A stretch of DNA of 64,000 bases from an uncultured Pirellulaceae bacterium (lineage in GTDB: Bacteria; Planctomycetota; Planctomycetia; Pirellulales; Pirellulaceae), in the NCBI GenBank assembly GCA_937967505.1, contig CALCJM010000108.1:1-64000 (forward strand), given 5' to 3'. Shown in pieces: positions 17,668 to 25,732 of the stretch; the first letter of the stretch is position 1, and the number at the start of each line of letters is the position of its first letter. The notes beneath the pieces were generated by a model. The model was not told the origin of the DNA, did no database searches, and saw only the letters and a program-made list of their open reading frames with translations. Position numbers and translations under genes: made by a program.

Positions 17668-17709
17668 TGCTGCGGGTTCTGTGCTGCGGATTCTGTGCTG
17701 CGGATCCGA
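17668..17709. repeat. 14-base tandem repeat, three units
   Basis: Three consecutive units of TGCTGCGG(G/A)TTCTG, the third diverged at its end. It lies between the amn stop and the 3' end of the SRP RNA gene. No function is evident. Confidence 0.75.
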
Positions 17710-17720
17710 GCACAAAAAAA

Positions 17721-17831
17721 GCCTGCCCGTTAGGAGGCTCCGCACAAGAGTACACCGCTTAGGGCTGCTCCATATTTCAGGCCTGACCCGGTTCACGACT
17801 TCTCCTCGCGGAGCCCGCTGACGTGCAGGCT
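17721..17831 (-). ncRNA. ffs: Signal recognition particle RNA (bacterial small SRP / 4.5S type)
   Basis: A roughly 111-nt RNA on the minus strand. The 5' and 3' ends pair: GCCTGC with GCAGGC and GGCTCCGC with GCGGAGCC. The centre carries the conserved SRP domain IV core: GTGAACCGGGTCAGG on the 5' side and GAGCAGCCCTAAGC on the 3' side, matching the GUCAGG...AGCAGCC symmetric-loop bases that bind Ffh. A run of seven T (17720 down to 17714) follows the 3' end as a terminator. The apical loop reads CCTGAAATATGG instead of the usual GGAA-tetraloop hairpin. The RNA works with Ffh and FtsY to deliver nascent membrane proteins to the translocon. Confidence 0.85.
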
Positions 17832-17929
17832 CACTGTTGGACTCAAAATGTATTCTTCTGGCCTTGGAACGTCAAACCGTAATCTGTCCGGATGTGCAAT
17901 TATTCCAATAACGGTCGTTAACGGGGATC

Positions 17930-17983
17930 GCCAAAGGAAACAGTCAAAGGAATCAGGAAACTGCCAAAGGAATCAGGAAACTG
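17930..17983. repeat. 20-base tandem repeat overlapping the end of the next gene
   Basis: Two units of (T/C)CAAAGGAATCAGGAAACTG at 17944-17963 and 17964-17983, with a partial third unit before them. The stop codon of the minus-strand membrane protein (17973) lies inside one unit, so duplication may have reset the 3' end of that gene. Confidence 0.75.
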
Positions 17984-18542
17984 ATAACGCAATGCTCAGA
18001 AACATCCCGGCGATGGACAGCAACATCCCCACAATGGCAAGTCGACGCGCACTGGATTGAAGCCCCCAGGCTGACAACAGAAATCCAAGGGTCGCATTGA
18101 CAAAACTGTAGCCCGTTAAAAATGAACCGACGACCGACAGTCCTCCCAACACCAGCCCTCCGACGGCTCCACCTTTGGTCATGAGCCGTTTCTGGTTAAA
18201 GTCAACCGGCGGCGCCTGTACTGGTATGGCGCGCGGTGGAACGTCCATGTATGAACGTGTTGCCTGCTCTGCCGGGTCGGATATGGGCTGAGCATCAATC
18301 ACTGTGTCAACCGGTTCCGCCACCACCACTTCGTCTGCCCTCTCTGCCACTAGGTCCGACCCCGTAGACGTGGATTGGGAATCAGGCATCTCCGTCTCGC
18401 GCGTCTCCAACTCCTGTTGGCACATCCTCTCGGGGGAACCTGCAGCTATCTGGTTGCGATCATCTGCGGAAACGCCCCGTTCATGGATTTTTTCCGGCAA
18501 TCGCTGGCTCAATTCGTCGTTAGGGTTTTCAGAAGATGACAT
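17973..18542 (-). CDS. Membrane protein with acidic disordered N-terminus
   Basis: A 189-aa protein. Residues 1-110 are Glu/Asp/Ser-rich and probably disordered, including an acidic-hydrophobic stretch (ADEVVVAEPVDTVIDAQPIS). Residues about 123-188 form two or three tightly packed membrane helices rich in Gly/Ser (GGAVGGLVLGGLSVVGSFLT and IVGMLLSIAGMFLSIALSVS). The membrane part resembles the short DUF4190-like helical hairpins found in many bacteria, but I do not claim the family. It is divergent from thrC. The stop codon lies within a tandem repeat. Confidence 0.65.
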   Translation of the reverse strand: MSSSENPNDELSQRLPEKIHERGVSADDRNQIAAGSPERMCQQELETRETEMPDSQSTSTGSDLVAERADEVVVAEPVDTVIDAQPISDPAEQATRSYMDVPPRAIPVQAPPVDFNQKRLMTKGGAVGGLVLGGLSVVGSFLTGYSFVNATLGFLLSAWGLQSSARRLAIVGMLLSIAGMFLSIALSVS

Positions 18543-18692
18543 TTAGGAACAATATTTTGCAAATAACAGATTAACCTTGATACAAATTGCCCTCGCATTA
18601 ATTACGTTTGTCAATCATCCTGATCATGATAGACATCGAAGTTCCGGGCCTCCCCATCATATCGTATTTCCTTGCCTTGATGCGTTCACTCA

Positions 18693-19970
18693 ATGACGAA
18701 ATTCATCACTCATTTTGAAAGTGCGATCGAACCGGCCGTCACGCTGCCCGCCAATCAGATACAGACGATGCACAAATCGCGCCCGCTGTGGGCCCGGTAT
18801 GACCTGGACGCAGTCGCCAGATCGATGACCAAACAGCAGCTGGCCGCGCGCCCTCAAACCCCATGGAGGTATCGTGAACTGCTGCCGATTGGAAACTGCA
18901 TCGAACCGGTTTCGTTGAACGAGTCAGTCAGCGCGCTGATCAGTTGCCGGCGTTTGGCAAAACAAATGGGATTGTCCCACCTGTCAATCAAGGACGAGGG
19001 CCAGTTACCGACGTGCAGTTTTAAATGCCGGGGACTTTCGTTGGCCGTCACCATGGCGCGACATTTTGGTATTCAGCGGATCGCCATGTCCAGCAACGGT
19101 AATGCCGGCGGTGCGATGGCCATGTACGCAGCTCGCGCGGGAATGCAATCCGTGGTATTCATGCCTTCCAACACTCCCAGCGCCAACAAAATGGAAGCCT
19201 GGGTGTGCGGCGCTAAACTGTTTGAAACCAATGGCTGGATCGATGCCGGTGGAAAACGGATCCGCGAGGGGCATGACCGGGGGCTGTGGTTTGATATCTC
19301 AACCCTCAAAGAACCCTACCGCCTAGAAGGTAAAAAAACGATGGGTTTTGAGATTGCCGAGCAATCTGATTGGTCCCTGCCGGAGGTGATTATCTACCCG
19401 ACCGGCGGTGGGACAGCACTGATCGCCATGTGGAAGGCCTTCAAAGAACTACGGGAGATGGGGTTCCTGACATCGGGGACCATGCCTCGTTTTTACGCGT
19501 CGCAGTCCAACGGCTGCCAGCCGATCGTCAGCGCGTGGGAGGCCGGGAAGAGATTCGCTGACCGCCATGAAGATCCGCAAACGGTGGCCTCGGGAATCCG
19601 TGTTCCGACGGCCTTGGGCGATTTTATGGTGCTGGATACGCTGAAGGAAAGCGGCGGTGCAGCCGTAGCCGTCGAAGAAGCAAACCTTGCCGCATGGCAA
19701 TCAAAAGTCGCGACGGCCGAAGGTATCATTGTCTGCCCAGAAACTGCGACCTGCATTGGAGCCCTGGAAAAACTGGTCGATAGTGGTGAGGTTGGCAGAA
19801 ACGAGCGCGTCGTGATCGTCAATACGGCTGCCGGACAAAAGTATTTCGAAGCACCGGTGCCAGCGGTGCCGCAAATTGACCTGAATGCGGAAACAGATTG
19901 GGAAGATTTCGAAACCCGCTATCTCAAGCCAGCCAATGGGAAAGTGTGCGGCGCGATGCGTGTGAACTGA
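18693..19970 (+). CDS. thrC: Threonine synthase
   Basis: A 425-aa PLP enzyme of fold type II. It converts O-phosphohomoserine to threonine, the last step of threonine synthesis. The PLP lysine is Lys111 in TCSFKCRG, preceded by LSIKDEGQLPT. The phosphate-binding turn is SSNGNAGGAMAMYAARAG, and the PLP-phosphate loop is YPTGGGTALIAMWKAF. The family also contains threonine dehydratase-like and cysteate synthase-like members, so substrate is assigned by overall resemblance. It is followed by a terminator. Confidence 0.82.
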   Translation: MTKFITHFESAIEPAVTLPANQIQTMHKSRPLWARYDLDAVARSMTKQQLAARPQTPWRYRELLPIGNCIEPVSLNESVSALISCRRLAKQMGLSHLSIKDEGQLPTCSFKCRGLSLAVTMARHFGIQRIAMSSNGNAGGAMAMYAARAGMQSVVFMPSNTPSANKMEAWVCGAKLFETNGWIDAGGKRIREGHDRGLWFDISTLKEPYRLEGKKTMGFEIAEQSDWSLPEVIIYPTGGGTALIAMWKAFKELREMGFLTSGTMPRFYASQSNGCQPIVSAWEAGKRFADRHEDPQTVASGIRVPTALGDFMVLDTLKESGGAAVAVEEANLAAWQSKVATAEGIIVCPETATCIGALEKLVDSGEVGRNERVVIVNTAAGQKYFEAPVPAVPQIDLNAETDWEDFETRYLKPANGKVCGAMRVN

Positions 19971-19996
19971 ACCCTTGATTGATTACCACTGGTTCA

Positions 19997-20035
19997 GCCC
20001 CGCGCAATTCGAACGCGCGGGGCCTATCGTTTTTT
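19997..20035 (+). terminator. Intrinsic terminator after thrC
   Basis: A perfect 9-bp GC-rich stem, GCCCCGCGC with GCGCGGGGC, around a 9-base loop. Six T follow after a short spacer (20030-20035). It lies 27 bases after the thrC stop, between convergent genes. Confidence 0.85.
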
Positions 20036-20107
20036 CTTACGCTCAATCTTCTTCCCCTCAATTTTCTCAATCGCCGGGGCAGCTTCAACGCCTTACGCCA
20101 GAGTGGC

Positions 20108-21964
20108 TTAGATTTGCACCGCGTACTGGCTGTTGCGAATCATGTTTCGTTGCGACGAAGTCAGCTCAGTTCCATCACCCATCAGATTATCCGGATCTGA
20201 AAGGTGATCGAGTCCCAGGTTGTGCGCGATTTCATGGGCCGTCACCTGGGCGGTGACCGCACGTCCGGTCGCAGATTCAGCCAGTTCATCACCAATATGA
20301 ATTGTGATTCCATTTCCACCCAGGAAAGCCAAACCATTCGCCACATTGTTGCCTTGAGGGCTAAAGCCGGCTGAAGTTTCAACAAAATACATATCGATCA
20401 CCAGGGCATCCGCATGCCCTACTCCAGCCTGGTCACCTGCTTCAGCGATGTCGAACAAATCGTTAGGATCCCGCACGCCTGAACCATTGAAACCGACATT
20501 GGCAAATGTATTGTTGTAGTTTCGGGGGGCCAGCCATTCGACATCGATGTTGGCCTGAAGGTAGATCTCGTCAACCAGCCGCTTGGTTTCCAGCGTCTGT
20601 TCTTCATCCCCGAAATATCCCGCAGTGTTGCTTCCATCGTTGTTGGAAACAATGATTGGTTGGACACGCACGCGCTGACTGTTACCTGTCGTGGCATCGC
20701 GTATTCCATCACGAAACTGGAGGAATTCGGCCCCCATGATTGTGTCGATGCCGTCACTGCCAACGGTGTCGTTGACATACAGCGTTGAACCGGATTCGGT
20801 TATTTTGAAATTGCCGAAATTGCCATTGAAAGCCGCCCGATCGAAGAGTTGCTGGCTGAAGCGAATGGTATCATCACCGCCACCTCCGTTAACCGAATCG
20901 GCGGATGAACCAACGATTTCATCTTCACCGTCGTTTCCAAAAATGGTGTCGTACTCCGAACCACCTTCGATGTAGTCATTCCCCGCATCCGCCCCGATGC
21001 GGTCTTTGCCAGCTTCCCCAAATAACCGGTCGTTACCTAGGTCGCCCCGAATTTGATCGTCGCCGGAACCGCCGTAGACGGTATCATCGCCGCCACCGGC
21101 GTACAGGAAGTCCCGATCTGCTCCACCGAAAATCATGTCGGCATCATCGGAGCCGAAGATTCGGTCAGACCCGTCGCCGCCGTAGATCGAATCATTGCCC
21201 TCGTCGCCCAGCATAAAATCATTGCCGTCATTTCCCTCCATCCAATCGACGCCGTCACCTCCACGAACATGGTCGTCCCCCTCATCACCGTAGACCCGAT
21301 CATCGTCCTGTTGGGCAAACAGTCGATCATTGCCGGCATTGCCATGAATCACATCGTTGCCAAAAAAACCGAACACGGTATCGTCTCCGTCACCCGCGTT
21401 GACCGTATCATCTCCGCGCCCCGCGACGATGTAATCGTCACCGGCACCTCCATTGATCACGTCGTTTCCTTCAAATCCATAGATGGTGTCGTTCCCGGTT
21501 CCACCGGTAATAATATCCACTTCCTCCAGTCCATTGAGAATGTTCGTTCCACTGGTGGAGGAAATTGTGTCCCGCCCAAAACCACCATACAGTCTGTCGT
21601 TGCCGCCCCGGGTAGACAGAACATCATCGCCTCTATTTCCCGTTGCGAATGTATCGAGATCGGTCAGGTTAGTGAACACATCATCGCCGTTACCACCGGT
21701 AAACCGGATCAAATCAATACCGGAAGACGCAAAATCGTAAGCTCCTTCGCCTTGGACCGTGACCCGCAGGTTGCCGGCATTGAGCGTACTCACCTCGACG
21801 GTGTTGTCCAAATGGTCACCGCGGATCTGCAATTCGCCACCAGATTGCAGCACGGTCACGGCCAGCATTTGCCGTGATTCCAGTCCATAATAGTTCTGCC
21901 CCGTAGCCTGCGAGCGCCGCTGACTTCGTTTTTTCTTTGTTGTGTTTTGGATCCACTTCAACAT
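20108..21964 (-). CDS. RTX-repeat protein with C-terminal metzincin-like zinc peptidase domain
   Basis: A 618-aa secreted protein from the ATG at 21964. After a basic N-terminus comes YYGLESRQMLAVTV, a variant of the LEPR motif common at the start of exported planctomycete proteins. Residues about 50-370 hold many Ca-binding RTX nonapeptides of the GGxGxDxxx type (NDVINGGAGDDYIVAGRGDD and similar). The last 150 residues are a peptidase domain with the zinc motif HEIAHNLGLDH at about 577-587 and a Met-turn-like NLMG. The likely activity is an extracellular Ca-stabilised endopeptidase. In serralysins the peptidase precedes the RTX block; here the order is reversed and there is no C-terminal RTX secretion signal. 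Confidence 0.88.
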   Translation of the reverse strand: MLKWIQNTTKKKRSQRRSQATGQNYYGLESRQMLAVTVLQSGGELQIRGDHLDNTVEVSTLNAGNLRVTVQGEGAYDFASSGIDLIRFTGGNGDDVFTNLTDLDTFATGNRGDDVLSTRGGNDRLYGGFGRDTISSTSGTNILNGLEEVDIITGGTGNDTIYGFEGNDVINGGAGDDYIVAGRGDDTVNAGDGDDTVFGFFGNDVIHGNAGNDRLFAQQDDDRVYGDEGDDHVRGGDGVDWMEGNDGNDFMLGDEGNDSIYGGDGSDRIFGSDDADMIFGGADRDFLYAGGGDDTVYGGSGDDQIRGDLGNDRLFGEAGKDRIGADAGNDYIEGGSEYDTIFGNDGEDEIVGSSADSVNGGGGDDTIRFSQQLFDRAAFNGNFGNFKITESGSTLYVNDTVGSDGIDTIMGAEFLQFRDGIRDATTGNSQRVRVQPIIVSNNDGSNTAGYFGDEEQTLETKRLVDEIYLQANIDVEWLAPRNYNNTFANVGFNGSGVRDPNDLFDIAEAGDQAGVGHADALVIDMYFVETSAGFSPQGNNVANGLAFLGGNGITIHIGDELAESATGRAVTAQVTAHEIAHNLGLDHLSDPDNLMGDGTELTSSQRNMIRNSQYAVQI

Positions 21965-22242
21965 TACGATTCCCGGTTTGAAAAAAAATAATGGTATTGT
22001 TGGTGACAACGCCGTCATACGACAGCGTGTTCAGGAGACACGTGAGAGGGTTTCGAAGCTTACCTTGCAGTGGTTTTGAAGTTGAGTTTTTCCTGAAGCA
22101 AAACTGCCAATTTTGTGCATGGAAACAGGTTGTTTCTCAATCACGACAGTCAGGTAAACTCTGATGGGGTTTTGCAACATCCCTCTGGCCGATACGATTC
22201 CTAAAGTCACCGATAAATCAGGACCAACCCCCAGAACTTACC

Positions 22243-22974
22243 ATGCCGCCAAGGAACATCGCCGCTCCGGAGATCCTGCTTGAAGATGGAGCTGTATTTG
22301 TGATGAACAAACCCGGAGGTCTACTCACCCAGGCACCGCCGGGTATCGACAGCCTCGAACTGAGAACAAAACACTTCCTGAAAGTCCGTGACGAAAAACC
22401 AGGCAAGGTCTATCTGGGAGTACCTCACCGACTGGACCGGCCCGTATCGGGTGTTATCACCGTCGTTAAAAACGTCCGCGCCGCACAGCGCATTTCCAGA
22501 CAGATTGAAGATCGAGCCGTCACCAAGACCTATTGGGCAGTTGTCGCCGGGCAAGTCGAGTCTTCGACCGGGCAATGGGAGGACACGATGCGAAAGGTCC
22601 CCGGCGAAGCGCGATCCGAACTGGTTGCCGATGACCATCCCCAGGCAAAACTGGCGCGTTTGAAGTACCGCCGCATCGCAGGAAACAATTCGGTAACACT
22701 GTTGGAAATTGATTTAATTACCGGACGAACGCATCAGATACGTCTGCAATGCGGCAGCCGGGGATTGCCAATTCTGGGGGATGAACTGTACGGATCAACA
22801 GAAGCCTTTGGCCCCAAGACACCGGATCTGCGAAAACGCTGGATTGCCCTGCACGCACGGCGGCTGGCGTTCGAGCATCCAATCAGCAAGCAACCGGTTG
22901 ATCAAACCGCACCGCTGCCAATATGGTGGGAGCCGCTGAGTGAGTTGACCGATGCGGTAGATGGTACAAGTTAG
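22243..22974 (+). CDS. RluA-family pseudouridine synthase
   Basis: A 243-aa enzyme that converts uridine to pseudouridine in rRNA or tRNA. The catalytic Asp is Asp65 in VPHRLDRPVSG. The family's other blocks are VMNKPGGLL, VTKTYWAVVAG and LITGRTHQIRLQ. It lacks an S4 domain, as in the shorter RluA/TruC-like members, so the target site cannot be assigned. It is divergent from the RTX gene, with a 278-base shared upstream region in which no operator is evident. Confidence 0.9.
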   Translation: MPPRNIAAPEILLEDGAVFVMNKPGGLLTQAPPGIDSLELRTKHFLKVRDEKPGKVYLGVPHRLDRPVSGVITVVKNVRAAQRISRQIEDRAVTKTYWAVVAGQVESSTGQWEDTMRKVPGEARSELVADDHPQAKLARLKYRRIAGNNSVTLLEIDLITGRTHQIRLQCGSRGLPILGDELYGSTEAFGPKTPDLRKRWIALHARRLAFEHPISKQPVDQTAPLPIWWEPLSELTDAVDGTS

Positions 22975-23208
22975 CCTTTGTCCTATGAGTCATTGCATTG
23001 ATGCATTGGGATTTCGGAATATCGCCGAACTTTCGCGGATTCCAGATTTCAATCAATAATTACTTTACTGGTAAAGCGTGGTTGACGGGTACAATGCTGC
23101 GGCAGGAAAATCCCAAACCCCCGGCTCCGCCCACGCCAAACGCTGGCCGGGAAAAATCCTGTCTCATTGAACAACACTCCAATTGATCGTTTGTAAAAGA
23201 CTGTTGAA

Positions 23209-23991
23209 ATGCTAACTGTGATCTCGCCGGCCAAAACGCTGGACTACGAAACTGCGTTGCCAACCCAAAAAACCAGCCAACCAACCTTCCAATCTGACAG
23301 TGCGGAATTGATCGAGGTGCTGCGGCAATACACACCCGCAAAACTGGCAGGACTAATGAAACTCAGTGAGAAACTGGCGCATTTGAACGTTGATCGCTAC
23401 GAGTCCTGGCAGTTAGGTCACACCAAAAAAAATGCCCGTCAGGCAATATTTGCGTTCAAAGGTGACGTTTACATGGGGCTGGACGCATACAGTTTCTCGC
23501 AGCCCGATTGCCTGTTTGCCCAGGAACACCTGCGGATTCTCTCCGGACTCTACGGTGTATTGCGCCCGTTGGATCTGATGCAACCCTATCGCCTGGAGAT
23601 GGGAACGAAGCTGGCGACGGATCGGGGGGACAATCTGTGCGATTTCTGGGGTGGCAAGGTCACCGGTGTGTTAAACAAACAGTTGAAGAAGAATGGGGAC
23701 GATGTCCTGCTGAACCTAGCATCCAACGAGTACTTCAAGGTTCTGCAGCCAAAGTCGTTGCAGGCGCGCGTCATTTCCCCGGTTTTTAAGGATCAGAAAA
23801 ACGGGAAGTATAAAATCATCAGCTTTTTTGCCAAAAAAGCGCGCGGCGTGATGAGCGGCTGGTTGATTCGCAACCAAATCACGGATTGGAAACAGCTGAA
23901 ACAATTCGCGGAAACAGGGTACCGTTACAGTGCAAAAGAATCAACAGACGACAAACCTGTCTTCCTGCGAAAGGAATCCGCAGCAGCCTAG
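23209..23991 (+). CDS. yaaA: YaaA family peroxide-stress protein
   Basis: A 260-aa member of the YaaA/DUF328 family, recognised by MLTVISPAKTLDYE at the start, YMGLDAYSFSQPD, LRILSGLYGVLRPLDLMQPY and LASNEYFKVL. In E. coli, YaaA lowers free iron and DNA damage during hydrogen peroxide stress, and the fold binds DNA. It is cytosolic and probably monocistronic. The length equals the family norm. A 217-base gap from the pseudouridine synthase stop suggests its own promoter. Confidence 0.92.
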   Translation: MLTVISPAKTLDYETALPTQKTSQPTFQSDSAELIEVLRQYTPAKLAGLMKLSEKLAHLNVDRYESWQLGHTKKNARQAIFAFKGDVYMGLDAYSFSQPDCLFAQEHLRILSGLYGVLRPLDLMQPYRLEMGTKLATDRGDNLCDFWGGKVTGVLNKQLKKNGDDVLLNLASNEYFKVLQPKSLQARVISPVFKDQKNGKYKIISFFAKKARGVMSGWLIRNQITDWKQLKQFAETGYRYSAKESTDDKPVFLRKESAAA

Positions 23992-24010
23992 TAGAACTCT
24001 CAGCTTAGTC

Positions 24011-24117
24011 TTACGCGACTGGCAGTTAGGAATTTACCATCCGTTGGCGACGCTGCCAGCGTCGGAGTGAAGCTGGCAGCATCGCCAACGGTAAGCTTTC
24101 AACTGCCAATCGCCTTA
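24011..24117 (+). repeat. Palindromic dispersed element, copy 2
   Basis: Copy of the roughly 106-bp element (see 9646). It lies 20 bases after the yaaA stop, between the convergent yaaA and asnS genes. All arms are intact. The loop differs by one base from copy 1 (GGAGTGAAG against GGAGCGAAG). Confidence 0.88.
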
Positions 24118-24163
24118 AAACGGCAGTGCGTAAAGTTGTTACGTTCTCGTCGATCGCGATGAT

Positions 24164-25567
24164 CTAAAACTCGGCGTTGCCGGGCGTACGCGGGAACGGG
24201 ATCACATCGCGGATATTGCTCATCCCTGTCACGAACTGAACCGCGCGCTCCAGCCCCAGCCCAAACCCGGCGTGTGGCACCGTGCCAAAGCGACGCAGGT
24301 CGGCATACCACCAGTATTCTTCGATGTCCAGGTCCTGCAATTTCATCCTGCGCTCCAACACCTCCAGCCGATGTTCACGTTGGCTGCCGCCAATGATTTC
24401 TCCAACACCCGGCACCAGTACATCCATGGCGCGCACCGTTTTACCATCATCGTTGCAGTACATGTAAAACGGTTTGATCGTATCGGGGTAATCAAACAGG
24501 ATGACCGGTTTTTTAAAATGATGTTCTGTCAAAAATCGTTCATGTTCACTCTGTAAATCGATCCCCCACTCAACCTTATAATCGAACTCCTGCCCGGATT
24601 TGATCAGGATTTCAACCGCTTCGGTGTAGGGCAGACGGACAAAATCACTATCGATGACGTTTTGCAGGCGCTCCAATAACGTGTGCGTTTCATCGACGCG
24701 TTCGTTAAAAAATGCCATGTCCTCACCACACCTAGACAACGCGTCACCAAAAATGCGCTTCAAAAGTGATTCGGCCAAATCCATATTGTCGGGTAACTCG
24801 AAAAATGCCATCTCCGGTTCGACCATCCAGAACTCGGCCAAGTGCCGGGAGGTGTTTGAGTTTTCAGCGCGGAACGTCGGTGCGAACGTATAAACCTTGC
24901 CCAAGGCACAGGCGTAAGTCTCCGCTTCCAATTGACCGCTGACAGTCAAATAGGATGGCTTGTCAAAGAAGTCAAAACGGTAGTTGAGCTTTTCAATTTT
25001 CTCTGCGGCGATTTTGTTCAGGTCCATCGTGGTTACCTGAAACATTTCACCCGCCCCCTCGCAATCGCTGGCCGTGATAATGGGGGTGTTTACGTACAGA
25101 AACGATTGCTCTTGAAAGAACTGGTGAATCGAATTACTGATGCAGTTCCGGACACGCGCGACGGCTCCAAAAGTGTTTGTGCGGGGGCGCAGATGAGCCC
25201 AGTCCCGAAGTTTTTCATAAGAGTGTCGTTTCTTTTGCAGAGGGTAAGTATCCGGATCGGCCCAGCCATGCACCTCGATCGAATCCGCCAGCATTTCTGT
25301 CGCCTGACCGCGCCCGCCCGACTCTTTGATCTCGCCGCTGGCAGTAATGCTACAGCCAGCGGTCAGGGATTTTACCTCCGATTGGTAGTTGTCCATTTCG
25401 CCGGGAGCAACGATCTGGATGTTACCCTGGCTGGAACCATCGTTGATTTCAATAAAACTGAAACCGGCTTTGCTGTCTCGCCGGGTCCTGACCCAGCCTT
25501 GGAGTTTGGCGTTTTTCCCGATCGCCGATTCGTTGCGGGCAGCTGAGACCGATAGTTTTTCCGTCAT
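24164..25567 (-). CDS. asnS: Asparagine--tRNA ligase
   Basis: A 467-aa class II aminoacyl-tRNA synthetase that charges tRNA-Asn. The N-terminal OB-fold (about 15-100, [20 protein letters not shown]) recognises the anticodon. Class II motif 2 is in [15 protein letters not shown], and motif 3 is [20 protein letters not shown]. The C-terminus [14 protein letters not shown] is typical of AsnRS rather than AspRS. The length is standard. Presence of AsnRS allows direct tRNA-Asn charging; whether the amidotransferase route also exists cannot be seen here. Confidence 0.96.
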   Translation of the reverse strand: MTEKLSVSAARNESAIGKNAKLQGWVRTRRDSKAGFSFIEINDGSSQGNIQIVAPGEMDNYQSEVKSLTAGCSITASGEIKESGGRGQATEMLADSIEVHGWADPDTYPLQKKRHSYEKLRDWAHLRPRTNTFGAVARVRNCISNSIHQFFQEQSFLYVNTPIITASDCEGAGEMFQVTTMDLNKIAAEKIEKLNYRFDFFDKPSYLTVSGQLEAETYACALGKVYTFAPTFRAENSNTSRHLAEFWMVEPEMAFFELPDNMDLAESLLKRIFGDALSRCGEDMAFFNERVDETHTLLERLQNVIDSDFVRLPYTEAVEILIKSGQEFDYKVEWGIDLQSEHERFLTEHHFKKPVILFDYPDTIKPFYMYCNDDGKTVRAMDVLVPGVGEIIGGSQREHRLEVLERRMKLQDLDIEEYWWYADLRRFGTVPHAGFGLGLERAVQFVTGMSNIRDVIPFPRTPGNAEF

Positions 25568-25732
25568 GACAATCCTTCCAATGCAGTGCGAGTGGTAGAA
25601 GGAGATTGTAGCGTGATGGTTCGAAAGTCAGAAGACAGGCTTGTCCGATCAAAACTGTAAAATCGCCATCCTTGCCCGTGCGCGAGCACAATCACAGTGA
25701 CGCTGCTGGCCAGCGCCACGGTGCTTTGTCTG

